This document shows, piece by piece, positions 43,729 through 51,706 of a stretch of 64,000 nt of DNA (positions within the stretch are counted from its first letter, which is position 1; the number at the start of each line of letters is the position of its first letter). The stretch is from the NCBI GenBank assembly GCA_002345575.1, contig DDVX01000006.1, forward strand, positions 124,001 through 188,000. Reading direction: 5' to 3'. This DNA comes from Stutzerimonas stutzeri. GTDB lineage: Bacteria > Pseudomonadota > Gammaproteobacteria > Pseudomonadales > Pseudomonadaceae. The notes under the pieces were generated by a model that saw only the letters and a list, made by a program, of their open reading frames with translations, made no database searches and was not told the DNA's origin. The translations under genes and the position numbers were made by a program.

Positions 43729-45035
43729 GCCGCAACCAGTATCTACGCCACCTGGCGCTAAGCATGGGAACCCGATTGGCCATGATCGGCCTGCGGTTGC
43801 TGCGCAACGTGCTGCTGGCGCGGATTCTCGGCCCTTCGGAGCGAGGGCTTTTCGCCTTGCTCAGTGCCTTGCCAGACCTGCTTGCAGCGCTTACAAGCGG
43901 CGGACTGAATACCGCACTGGGATATCAGGCAGCTCAGCAGCGGCCCATGGGCCTGCTGCTTACCCAAGTACTGGTGTTCGGCTGCCTGGCGGCGGGCCTG
44001 CTGACGTTATGCGGCGTGCTGCTGTTCGATCAGTTTGGCGCGGAGCTGGAAGCAGCAGGCCAACTCGGGCCCCTGGTTTGGATCCTGCTGCTCGCCGTAC
44101 CGCTGACCATACTCAAGAACGGCTTGCTGACCCTGCACAATGCGGACGGTCGAGTCGGCCCGTTCAACGCCCTGCGGCTGCTCGAGTCGCTGGCACCGCT
44201 GGTGCTGTTCCTGGCCTGTTTCTGGATGTGGCAAACCGCGGCGCTGGAGGCCGCGATCATCAGCTGGATGCTGGGCATCGGGCTGGTGGTCATGGCAGGC
44301 TGGTGCTGGCTTGGACGCTTTCATCAATTGCGGCTGCGCTGGGACTCGGGCAGTCATCGCGAACTGCTGCGCTACAGCAGCAAGAGCCATCCCGACGTTC
44401 TGTTCCAGCAGGTACTGCTGCGCTCGGACTACCTGTTCATCGGCGCCTTCATCGGCAGCGAAGCACTGGGGTACTACGCCATGGCATCGGCCGCTGCCGA
44501 GCTGCTGCTGATCGTTCCCGAGGCTGTGACCACGCCGCTGATGAAGCGCCTCCTCAGGCAAGGCGAGGGCATCCGGCAACTTACTCCCTTCGCACTGCGT
44601 ATCACCGCCACAGTCATGCTCGGCGCCTGCGCATGCATGGCTCTGGTCGGGCAGTGGCTTATCGTGGGCCTGTTCGGTGAAAGCTATGCGCCCGCATACC
44701 CGGCCTTGCTTGCCCTGCTGCCGGGCCTGTTCGGCCTGTGCTACGCCAGCATCCTGCGCCTGGATCTGCTTGGCAAGAATCACCCGGGAAGCGTATCGCT
44801 GATGATGGGCGCCGGGGCGGCGCTTAACCTGTTGCTCAATGTTCTGCTGATTCCGCCGCTGGGCATCGTCGGCGCCGGCATCGCGTCATCGGTGGCCTAT
44901 CTCGTTGTCAGCCTGGCCATGCTTCTGTGGTACTGCCGGCTCAGCCAGGTGCCCCTGTTACAGACATTGCTCATCCTGCCGAGTGACATCGCCAGACTGC
45001 GTCAACTGCTGAAAGGTGGAGAGTCCCTCACATGA
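43725..45035 (+). CDS. Oligosaccharide flippase (Wzx-like, MOP superfamily)
   Basis: The 436-residue protein has about 12 hydrophobic helices and matches the polysaccharide biosynthesis/MATE-like pattern (RNVLLARILGPSERGLFALLSALPDL at the start; FGESYAPAYPALLALLPGLFG later). It should move lipid-linked repeat units across the inner membrane. It overlaps the deacetylase gene and the following gene by 4 bases each. With the polymerase and PCP it completes the Wzx/Wzy set. Confidence 0.85.
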   Translation: MSRNQYLRHLALSMGTRLAMIGLRLLRNVLLARILGPSERGLFALLSALPDLLAALTSGGLNTALGYQAAQQRPMGLLLTQVLVFGCLAAGLLTLCGVLLFDQFGAELEAAGQLGPLVWILLLAVPLTILKNGLLTLHNADGRVGPFNALRLLESLAPLVLFLACFWMWQTAALEAAIISWMLGIGLVVMAGWCWLGRFHQLRLRWDSGSHRELLRYSSKSHPDVLFQQVLLRSDYLFIGAFIGSEALGYYAMASAAAELLLIVPEAVTTPLMKRLLRQGEGIRQLTPFALRITATVMLGACACMALVGQWLIVGLFGESYAPAYPALLALLPGLFGLCYASILRLDLLGKNHPGSVSLMMGAGAALNLLLNVLLIPPLGIVGAGIASSVAYLVVSLAMLLWYCRLSQVPLLQTLLILPSDIARLRQLLKGGESLT

Positions 45036-46957
45036 AATGCGTGATCTTCCTTTTGGCGGCCCTGCTGGCCGGACCGGTCGCGGCTGCCGACCGGAGCTGG
45101 CAGGCACTTCGCGACGGCACGCTGCATCTGTATCCGAAAGGTACCCAGCAGTTGCAGATCGACTGGCAGCCAGCCTGGCAGGCGGAAGCCAATGCCGAGC
45201 GCCTTTATCTGGTCGACGGACGAGGTCGCCTGCAAGCCGAGCGGGCGATTGCGGCCAGCGAAACACGTGGGCAACTGCAGTGGACGCTCTCGGACCCCCA
45301 TGCACCCTATCGCCTGGAAGTGCCGGGATATAGCTTTCGCAACTACCGCGTCAAACACTCAGAACACCTGGCCTCGATGTTCGAGCCGGTGAAGCTGCAC
45401 TTCAGCGCTGACGTGGGCCGCAATGCTACGCTCTACTTCCGGACCCGTGCCGGCGAGCGTGCCGTGCTGGCAGGCAAGTTTCACGGCGGGATACATGGCT
45501 TGCAGGCACGCCGTCTAGCAGACGGGCAGCAAGTGACCCTGGCGCTAAAGCCCCATAAGACGTACGCGGATTTCGATCAGGTCGCCCTACCCGGTTCGGG
45601 CCAGGATCAAATCTGGCAACTGACCTTGGTCGGTAGCGGCAAGGCCGCCTTCTGGCTCGACGGAGCCGCCAACCTGTTCGCACAGCGCCCGGAAGATCTG
45701 CGCACCCAGCACTGGCATCCCGGTGAGGTTCACCTCAAGTTGCACGAGGCTGTGCTTGGCCCAACTCCGGCAATCGGCATCGCACTCCCCTACGCCGAGC
45801 CACCACAGTCGGCGTATACCGCGCTGGATGCGCTCAAACCTCAGGCTGGAGGGTATTACAGCTTCGTCGACGTGCTCAGCAGACAGCCCGGTCGGGAACG
45901 CGGATTCCGCCAGGTCTACCAACAGCACTTTGGCATCAACCAAAGCATCACATTGCTTGCCGGCAGCGGTCGCAAAGCCGTACTGGAGGCAACTGCGGAA
46001 ACACTGGCAGGCCTGGAAACCTGGCTTGAGGACAGCCGCACGTTAAACGGTGGGCTGCATTACCTGGCCGTCGCCGACGAACCGAACCTTAATTACCCCA
46101 GCTTTGAAAGTTTCGAGCGGTATTTCGCCACGCTCAGCCGGCAGATCCGCGCCGACACCGCCGCCTATGCCGCGGGCGTACGCATCGCGATGCCAGCCAG
46201 TTCACGCTTGAGCAACGGACCGACACGCGACAACGCCGCACAGCGCCGCGGCTTGGACTGGGCTGCGCGGCTGCTGGCGCGCCACGGTGAATTCATCGAC
46301 GCCCTGGCCTGGCATGAATGGATGGTGCGAGACCTGCTTGCCACACGCGTCTACCGGGACAACGTTCTCGCTGCGGCGAAACTGGTCGGGCTGGACGAAA
46401 AGGGCCGGCCACGCAAGGCACTGCTCCTGGACCAGACCAACATCTCCAGCGGCTCGAGCCTGAGCCCGTATGAGCAAAACACCCACTTCGCGTCGCTCTG
46501 GTGGGCTTCCGTGGTCATCAATGCATCGCAGGACGGCCTGCTGGACATGATCAATTACTTCCAGGCCGCCGATGAACCGGAATATCCGAAAGGCATGCTG
46601 CACGAGAATGGTCATGAGGCTTATGCAATCAAACCCGTCGGTCTGGCCCAGTCCTTCATCGCCCGCCACTGGGGCAGTCAAGTCCTGAAGCTCGACAACG
46701 ATGCATTCGAAGTCGACGCCCTGGCACTGAATACCTCCGTTGACGGTGCGCCTGGGCAGCGAGTGTTGGGCGTGAACAAAGCCCTACGAGAGCAGAACGT
46801 CAAGATCGAATCGGTCGGTTGCGCCGGCACGTTCCGACTGTCCTTGTTCGGCCCGGACAGCCGCGAGCGTGAGGGCAGCTGGCATTGCAACAATAGCTCT
46901 CTGAGCTTCACCCTGCCGGGGGAAACGTTGTTTTCGATGGAATGGAGGCGACCATGA
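45032..46957 (+). CDS. Secreted glycosidase- or lyase-like protein of the EPS operon
   Basis: The 641-residue protein has a signal peptide (MKCVIFLLAALLAGPVAAA). An N-terminal beta-rich half (about 20-265) precedes a TIM-barrel-like half with YLAVADEPNLNYPSFESFERYF (near 350), an ALAWHEWMVRDLL segment, ALLLDQTNISSG and MINYFQAADEPEYPKGM. Asp/Glu-Pro pairs in such places recall clan A glycoside hydrolases (for example GH39-like), but I cannot assign a family. A hydrolase or lyase in an EPS operon often trims or clears polymer in the periplasm. The low similarity to known families makes it a good subject. Confidence 0.65.
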   Translation: MKCVIFLLAALLAGPVAAADRSWQALRDGTLHLYPKGTQQLQIDWQPAWQAEANAERLYLVDGRGRLQAERAIAASETRGQLQWTLSDPHAPYRLEVPGYSFRNYRVKHSEHLASMFEPVKLHFSADVGRNATLYFRTRAGERAVLAGKFHGGIHGLQARRLADGQQVTLALKPHKTYADFDQVALPGSGQDQIWQLTLVGSGKAAFWLDGAANLFAQRPEDLRTQHWHPGEVHLKLHEAVLGPTPAIGIALPYAEPPQSAYTALDALKPQAGGYYSFVDVLSRQPGRERGFRQVYQQHFGINQSITLLAGSGRKAVLEATAETLAGLETWLEDSRTLNGGLHYLAVADEPNLNYPSFESFERYFATLSRQIRADTAAYAAGVRIAMPASSRLSNGPTRDNAAQRRGLDWAARLLARHGEFIDALAWHEWMVRDLLATRVYRDNVLAAAKLVGLDEKGRPRKALLLDQTNISSGSSLSPYEQNTHFASLWWASVVINASQDGLLDMINYFQAADEPEYPKGMLHENGHEAYAIKPVGLAQSFIARHWGSQVLKLDNDAFEVDALALNTSVDGAPGQRVLGVNKALREQNVKIESVGCAGTFRLSLFGPDSREREGSWHCNNSSLSFTLPGETLFSMEWRRP

Positions 46958-47646
46958 CAGAACCCACCCTGCTTGAAAAAATCAGACGCAAGGGGCTGAT
47001 GGGTACTTTGCGCGTCGTGTGGGCACGTTACATCTACCGCCACGACGAGCTGATATGGATGGAACGCGCACTGGACGTGCCGCCCCCCCACTATCCGCGC
47101 AAATGCATCTGGCGAAAGGAACGGATCACCGAGGCGATGCTGCCGGCGTTCGATCGTTATTTCGCCCGATACAAGCCCGCGCTACCGACATTGATCCGCT
47201 CCGATAGTATCGGCGAGGCCTGTCTGGATGACGATGGACAGGTTATCGGCATGGCCTGGTTTCGTACCAAGGACTACTACGACGACCAGACCTACCATTG
47301 CTGGCTGCGTCTTCCACCGGGGCGCATCTATCAGTTTGCCGGCGAGGTGGCGGCGCCCTATCGAAGCACTGGCATGCCCGTACTGTTACAGCGAGAGCGC
47401 TGGCAAGCCTTTCTCGATGAAGGTTTCAGCCATTCGCGAGCGGTCGTCAACATGAATAACTCACCGGCGCTGCGCATGCATGTGAAGTTCAAATTCGAAG
47501 AAGTCGGCGAAACCATTCACCTCTACTGCCTGTTCAATTGCCTGAAGTTTCATCGCTATAGCCGTTACGACGGCAAACGGCTTGAGCACTTGAGCAGGCG
47601 CCGCTCCAGCGTCGGAGAAACCCCAAAAACTGAGGTGGAGTGCTGA
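46954..47646 (+). CDS. GNAT-like acyltransferase, putative
   Basis: The 230-residue protein starts at the ATG at 46954 (GGAGG upstream, ATGA overlap). Its second half looks like a GNAT fold: IYQFAGEVAAPYRSTGMPVLLQRERWQAFLDEGFSHSRAVVNMNNSPALRMHVKFKFEEVG resembles the V/R-x-x-G acetyl-CoA loop followed by the usual N-x-x-(A/S)-x-x-x-(Y/H)-x-x-x-G-F pattern. The acetyl-CoA loop is degenerate. It may acylate a sugar or act on a small donor. The function is inferred from context only. Confidence 0.55.
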   Translation: MTEPTLLEKIRRKGLMGTLRVVWARYIYRHDELIWMERALDVPPPHYPRKCIWRKERITEAMLPAFDRYFARYKPALPTLIRSDSIGEACLDDDGQVIGMAWFRTKDYYDDQTYHCWLRLPPGRIYQFAGEVAAPYRSTGMPVLLQRERWQAFLDEGFSHSRAVVNMNNSPALRMHVKFKFEEVGETIHLYCLFNCLKFHRYSRYDGKRLEHLSRRRSSVGETPKTEVEC

Positions 47647-47650
47647 AGGA

Positions 47651-48802
47651 ATGAACGAACGTCTGGAATGGCAAACGAGCCTGTGCTCAGCCTCATTTCC
47701 CGCTGCGGCCTATGAAGCACTGTGCAAACGCTCGGCGCAAAGCACGCCGTTCAATAGCCTGGCCTGGCTGCGTGCGGCCGAGCAGGCGCTTCAGCACGGA
47801 TGCACGCTACATGTACTGCTGCTCTGGCAGGGAGACCGCTTGATCGGTTGCCTTCCGCTGGTTCGCTGCCCACTCCGCCTGCTGGGCATGACCGTGCATG
47901 AGGTCAGGCATTTGGGCCATCCGCTCAGCGACCGCATCGGCCTGCTTATGGACGTAACCAACCCCCACCTGCTCGAACGGGCGCTCAAGGCCATTCGCCG
48001 TCGAATGCCGCATGCTCGGCTGCAGCTCAACGAACTACCTGCAATCGCCGCACACCAAGATCTGCTTGGACACTGGGCGATGCAGAGCTGGCAATCGGAA
48101 GCGCGCACCAGCTGTCGAGTGCCGGAGCATCGACTGAGTGAAGAGGATCGCCAAGAGGCCACAGGCGATACCCGCTACGAGCTGCGTCGCGCACGCAAGC
48201 GTACGCAAGCCTGCGGGGCCATAGTGGAGCGCATTACACCGGATGGGACGACTATCGCCCAATGCCTGCAGACGCTCGAGGCGGTCGAGGCTGCAAGCTG
48301 GAAAGGCGACAATGGCGTTGGCATTTTCAGCCCAGGCTCACATCGAGACTGGATCATCCGTGCGCTCACCTCGTTGGCAGCAGAGGGCCACGTGCGCGTG
48401 GTACAGCTTTCACTCGAAGGGCGCTGCATCAGTTACCGCCTGGGCCTGCTCGATAGTGGCCGGCTCTACGACTACAACATCGCCTTCCTGCCCGAGTTCG
48501 CATCGCTCGGCAGCGGACGATTATTGCTAGACGAATGGTTCCGCTGGGGATTGGACGAGGGCTGGACCTACATCGATGCGTCCCGCGTCAGCCTGCACCA
48601 GTCCAACCATCAGCTCCACGAACGCATGACGGGTCAGGTCGAGCATCTGCGCTGGAGCTTCTACTCCCGTCGGCCGTCAGGCGTTGCGCTGGGGCTTGCC
48701 TATCGCCTGTGGCTGCTGGTCAAACCTGCACTGCGGGCGTGGCGTAACCGGCACGCAACCACCCGCGTCGGACGTAGCGCCGTCAAGCAACCTTCCTGCT
48801 GA
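47651..48802 (+). CDS. CelD/FemAB-like GNAT acyltransferase
   Basis: The 383-residue protein resembles the Acetyltransf_6 (CelD/BcsL, FemAB-like) family. The N-terminal half has TPFNSLAWLRAAEQAL and LIGCLPLVR, and the central to late part has RYELRRARKRTQ, then VEAASWKGDNG, SLEGRCISYRLGLLDSGRLYDYNIAFLPEFASLGSGRLLLDE. Such proteins are common in exopolysaccharide clusters and are thought to add acyl or aminoacyl groups to the polymer. It starts 4 bases after the previous gene. Confidence 0.78.
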   Translation: MNERLEWQTSLCSASFPAAAYEALCKRSAQSTPFNSLAWLRAAEQALQHGCTLHVLLLWQGDRLIGCLPLVRCPLRLLGMTVHEVRHLGHPLSDRIGLLMDVTNPHLLERALKAIRRRMPHARLQLNELPAIAAHQDLLGHWAMQSWQSEARTSCRVPEHRLSEEDRQEATGDTRYELRRARKRTQACGAIVERITPDGTTIAQCLQTLEAVEAASWKGDNGVGIFSPGSHRDWIIRALTSLAAEGHVRVVQLSLEGRCISYRLGLLDSGRLYDYNIAFLPEFASLGSGRLLLDEWFRWGLDEGWTYIDASRVSLHQSNHQLHERMTGQVEHLRWSFYSRRPSGVALGLAYRLWLLVKPALRAWRNRHATTRVGRSAVKQPSC

Positions 48803-48819
48803 TTTACCGAGAACCGGTT

Positions 48820-49575
48820 ATGCCATCCAGAGTGATCATCAATGCCGACGATTTTGGTCTGTCGACTTCGAACAACCAAGTGATCGTCGCTGCCTTCAGC
48901 CAGGGCCTGATCAGCTCGGCCACCCTGATGGCCAACACCCCAGCCTTTGACGAGGCCTGCCAGCTGATTCATGCCCATAAACTGCACGGGCGCGTCGGCC
49001 TTCATGTAAACCTCACCCATGGCCAACCGCTGACCCAGCCGATCCAGCGACTCCGGCAGTTCTGCTCGCCCACAGGAGAATTTGACCTGAGCCTCGCGCA
49101 GCACTCCTTTTGGCTTTCTTCGCAGGCGCGCGATGCGGTCCGTCAGGAGATCCAGGCGCAGTGGCAACGCTGTCTGGACAAATCCGTGCGACCCAGCCAT
49201 CTGGACTCCCACCAGCACGTACACAATCTTTGGCCGGTCGGCGCAGAACTGGCCCGTTTCGCCGCCGAGCAAGGCATACCGCTGCGCCCGGCGCGCAACC
49301 TCGGCCACAACATCAGTTTGCCAAAGCGGGTGTTCAAGCATTTGCTTAACCGCCGGCTACGCCAGCTGGCCGGTCGAATGCCCGACTACGCCTGTACACC
49401 GTATGACCTGACCACCACCGAGCTGCCCGGCGAGGGCACCCTCGAAGTCATCGCCCACCCGACTTTGCAGGCCGATGGCTTCGGTGATGAGTACCTGGCC
49501 ACAGGTGTGCGCCTGGACGAGCTGCTGAAGCGCAGCTTTGCTGGCGTACCACGCATTGCATACAGCGAACTCTGA
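48820..49575 (+). CDS. ChbG/YdjC-type carbohydrate deacetylase
   Basis: The 251-residue protein has the YdjC metal site: INADDFGLS at residues 7-15 (Asp pair), LHVNLTHG near 60-67 and SHLDSHQHVHNLW near 125. ChbG removes an acetyl group from chitobiose-type oligosaccharides, so a GlcNAc-like residue in the polymer or its breakdown products is suggested. It is the last gene of the operon and ends one base before the stop of the convergent hslR gene, leaving no room for a separate terminator. Confidence 0.85.
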   Translation: MPSRVIINADDFGLSTSNNQVIVAAFSQGLISSATLMANTPAFDEACQLIHAHKLHGRVGLHVNLTHGQPLTQPIQRLRQFCSPTGEFDLSLAQHSFWLSSQARDAVRQEIQAQWQRCLDKSVRPSHLDSHQHVHNLWPVGAELARFAAEQGIPLRPARNLGHNISLPKRVFKHLLNRRLRQLAGRMPDYACTPYDLTTTELPGEGTLEVIAHPTLQADGFGDEYLATGVRLDELLKRSFAGVPRIAYSEL

Positions 49576-49971
49576 TCAGCCTTCGGCGCGAAATCGCTGC
49601 AAGGCGCGACGCTGCTTCTTGCTCGGCCTGCCATCAGTCTCCACACCCAGCGCGCCAGCCTTGCGCAGCGCAGCCGCCTGTTCGCGGCGCGTCAGGCTTT
49701 CGGTGGTCTCTTCATACAGCAGCTGTGCTTCAGGCGCACCTCGGCGCACGTCCGACAGCGCGCGAACCACCACCGTGCGCTCATCGAAGCCGGCGCGAAT
49801 CACCAGTTCCTCGCCAACCCTGAGCTCCTTGCTCGGCTTGCAGCGCTCGCCCTTGCAGTGCACCTTGCCGCCCTCGATGGCGGTCTTGGCCAATGCGCGC
49901 GTCTTGAAGAAGCGCGCGGCCCATAACCATTTGTCCAGGCGTACCTTGCCGTCGTCTTTTTCGCTCATCAT
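49576..49971 (-). CDS. hslR: S4-domain RNA-binding heat-shock protein Hsp15
   Basis: Hsp15 binds free 50S subunits that carry a stalled nascent chain. The 131-residue protein has an S4 domain at residues 10-60 (VRLDKWLWAARFFKTRALAKTAIEGGKVHCKGE) and a basic tail (GRPSKKQRRALQRFRAEG). Two adjacent start codons are possible (49971 or 49968). In P. aeruginosa this gene lies close to hslO, as I recall; here the 18-kb EPS operon separates them. A MITE-like repeat lies just upstream. Confidence 0.92.
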   Translation of the reverse strand: MMSEKDDGKVRLDKWLWAARFFKTRALAKTAIEGGKVHCKGERCKPSKELRVGEELVIRAGFDERTVVVRALSDVRRGAPEAQLLYEETTESLTRREQAAALRKAGALGVETDGRPSKKQRRALQRFRAEG

Positions 49972-50007
49972 TCAACTCTGTCAGCGGTGCCATGTCATAG
50001 GTTCATA

Positions 50008-50150
50008 CAGCAGGTCGCTGAAAAACCACCCGTGTTGGCAATACTTCGTTAAAACAGCCTCAAATTGCTCATTTAGAAAACTAAACTCCGCTTTCCGGCT
50101 GTTTCGCCTTGTCTTGCCTGCCTCGGCTACGTTTTTCAATGGCCTGCCAG
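50008..50150. mobile_element. MITE-like repeat, copy 2 (inverted relative to copy 1)
   Basis: About 143 bases match the reverse complement of the element at 30378-30524 throughout, e.g. GTTGGCAATAC, TGCTCATTTAGAA, AACTCCGCTT and CTTGTCTTGCCTGCCTCG. Its ends CAGCAGGTCGCTGAAAAA and TTTTTCAATGGCCTGC have changes that weaken the inverted repeats, so it looks older than copy 1. It lies between hslR and the rimB-rimK operon. Confidence 0.78.
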
Positions 50151-50208
50151 ATAGATGCGCTTGTCATGCGCCCCATCTAGAATGGCGTAACCCTACTGGA
50201 TACTCGCC

Positions 50209-50676
50209 TTGGATACTCCCGACCCACACACCGTCATCGGTTTGCGCGAATGGATTGCATTGCCCGAGCTTGGTGTGGTCGGTCTGCGCGCGAAGATCGA
50301 CACCGGCGCCAGCACCTCGGCACTGCACGCCACCGAGATCGTCGAATTCGATCGCAATGGCGAGCGCTGGGTGCGCTTCAATGCCCACCTTGGCACGCAA
50401 GTGCAACGCCGCCATCGCTGTGAGGCACCACTGGTCACGCGCAAACTGATCAAGAGTTCCAATGGTCATACCCAGACCCGCTTTGTGGTGCGCACGCTGT
50501 TGGCGCTGGGCGATCATCTGTGGCCGGTGGAATTCACCCTGACCTGCCGCAAGACCATGCGCTATCGCCTGCTGCTGGGCTCCAAGGCCCTGATGGACGG
50601 CAAATGGTTGATCGACCCCTCGCGCACCTATGTGCAGCAAAAACCCCAGAACCTTACTTCTCCCGGTGCCCAATGA
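50209..50676 (+). CDS. rimB: RimB-like aspartic/zinc protease family protein
   Basis: The 155-residue protein begins at TTG. The motif LRAKIDTGASTSALHA (residues 26-41) is the D-T-G active site of the retropepsin-like family often annotated as ATP-dependent zinc proteases, and KTMRYRLLLGSKALMDGKWLIDPSRTY is its conserved C-terminal part. In P. fluorescens RimB modulates the activity of the glutamate ligase RimK, whose gene overlaps this one by 4 bases. The rimA gene reported upstream in that species is not seen; the MITE-like repeat takes this place. Confidence 0.85.
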   Translation: MDTPDPHTVIGLREWIALPELGVVGLRAKIDTGASTSALHATEIVEFDRNGERWVRFNAHLGTQVQRRHRCEAPLVTRKLIKSSNGHTQTRFVVRTLLALGDHLWPVEFTLTCRKTMRYRLLLGSKALMDGKWLIDPSRTYVQQKPQNLTSPGAQ

Positions 50677-51578
50677 AAATCGCCGTGCTGTCGCGCAATC
50701 CTCGCCTGTATTCGACCCGCCGCCTGGTAGAGGCCGGCCAGCAGCGTGGCCATGAGATGGTGGTAATCGACACCCTGCGGGCCTATATGAACATCGCCAG
50801 TCACAAGCCGCAGATCCACTATCGTGGCCGCCCGCTGGAAGGCTTCGACGCAGTAATCCCGCGGATCGGCGCCTCGGTCACCTTCTATGGCTGCGCCGTG
50901 TTGCGCCAGTTCGAGATGATGGGCGTGTTCCCGTTGAACGAGTCGGTGGCGATTGCCCGCTCGCGGGACAAGCTGCGCTCGCTGCAGCTGCTGTCGCGCC
51001 GCGGCATCGGCCTGCCGGTCACCGGTTTTGCCCACTCTCCGGACGATATCGCCGATCTGATTCATATGGTCGGCGGCGCGCCACTGGTGATCAAGGTACT
51101 AGAAGGTACACAGGGCATCGGCGTCGTGCTGTGCGAAACCGAGAAGGCCGCTGAATCGGTGATCGAGGCCTTCATGAGTCTCAAGCAGGACATCATGGTG
51201 CAGGAGTACATCAAGGAAGCCGGCGGTGCCGACATTCGCTGCTTCGTTGTCGGCGACAAGGTCATCGCGGCAATGAAGCGCCAGGCCAAACCCGGCGAAT
51301 TCCGCTCAAATCTGCACCGCGGCGGCTCCGCCAGTCTGATCAAAATCACCCCCGAAGAACGCATGACCGCCATCCGCGCCGCCAAAGTCATGGGCCTTTC
51401 CGTAGCCGGCGTGGACATCCTGCGCTCCAACCACGGTCCGCTGGTGATGGAAGTCAATTCATCGCCGGGCCTGGCCGGCATCGAGGAAACCACCGGCAAG
51501 GACGTGGCCGGACTGATCATCCAACACATGGAGAAAAATGCCGGCCCGCATCTGACGCGGACCAAAGGCAAGGGTTAA
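50673..51578 (+). CDS. rimK: Ribosomal protein S6 glutamate ligase RimK
   Basis: RimK adds glutamates to the C-terminus of ribosomal protein S6 and so shifts translation. The 301-residue ATP-grasp protein has the N-terminal MKIAVLSRNPRLYSTRRLVEAG, the ATP-binding PLVIKVLEGTQGIGVVL, DIMVQEYIKEAGGADIRCFVVGDKVIAAM, and metal-binding LVMEVNSSPGLAGIEETTGKDVAG. The start overlaps the rimB stop (ATGA). A strong terminator follows 31 bases after the stop. Confidence 0.95.
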   Translation: MKIAVLSRNPRLYSTRRLVEAGQQRGHEMVVIDTLRAYMNIASHKPQIHYRGRPLEGFDAVIPRIGASVTFYGCAVLRQFEMMGVFPLNESVAIARSRDKLRSLQLLSRRGIGLPVTGFAHSPDDIADLIHMVGGAPLVIKVLEGTQGIGVVLCETEKAAESVIEAFMSLKQDIMVQEYIKEAGGADIRCFVVGDKVIAAMKRQAKPGEFRSNLHRGGSASLIKITPEERMTAIRAAKVMGLSVAGVDILRSNHGPLVMEVNSSPGLAGIEETTGKDVAGLIIQHMEKNAGPHLTRTKGKG

Positions 51579-51609
51579 CTAGCTTCGGGCAGTCCTGCGG
51601 ACAGCAATC

Positions 51610-51652
51610 GCCGCGAGCGCGCGCCTTGTATGGCGCGCATCTGCGGCTTTTT
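51610..51652 (+). terminator. Intrinsic terminator after rimK
   Basis: A two-part stem is formed by GCCGC with GCGGC and by GCGCGCC with GGCGCGC, with a 6-base loop (TTGTAT), followed by five T residues. Confidence 0.8.
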
Positions 51653-51706
51653 ATGGGAAGCCCGACCTCGGGCGATGCTCTTGTTTCCCTGAAGCCTGCG
51701 GCAGCT

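Noticed and set aside
31691..49575. Exosortase/PEP-CTERM EPS system, alginate, Pel or Psl cluster
   Set aside because: No exosortase, PEP-CTERM protein, alg8/alg44, pel or psl-type gene set is present, although a FemAB-like and a deacetylase gene are shared with exosortase clusters.
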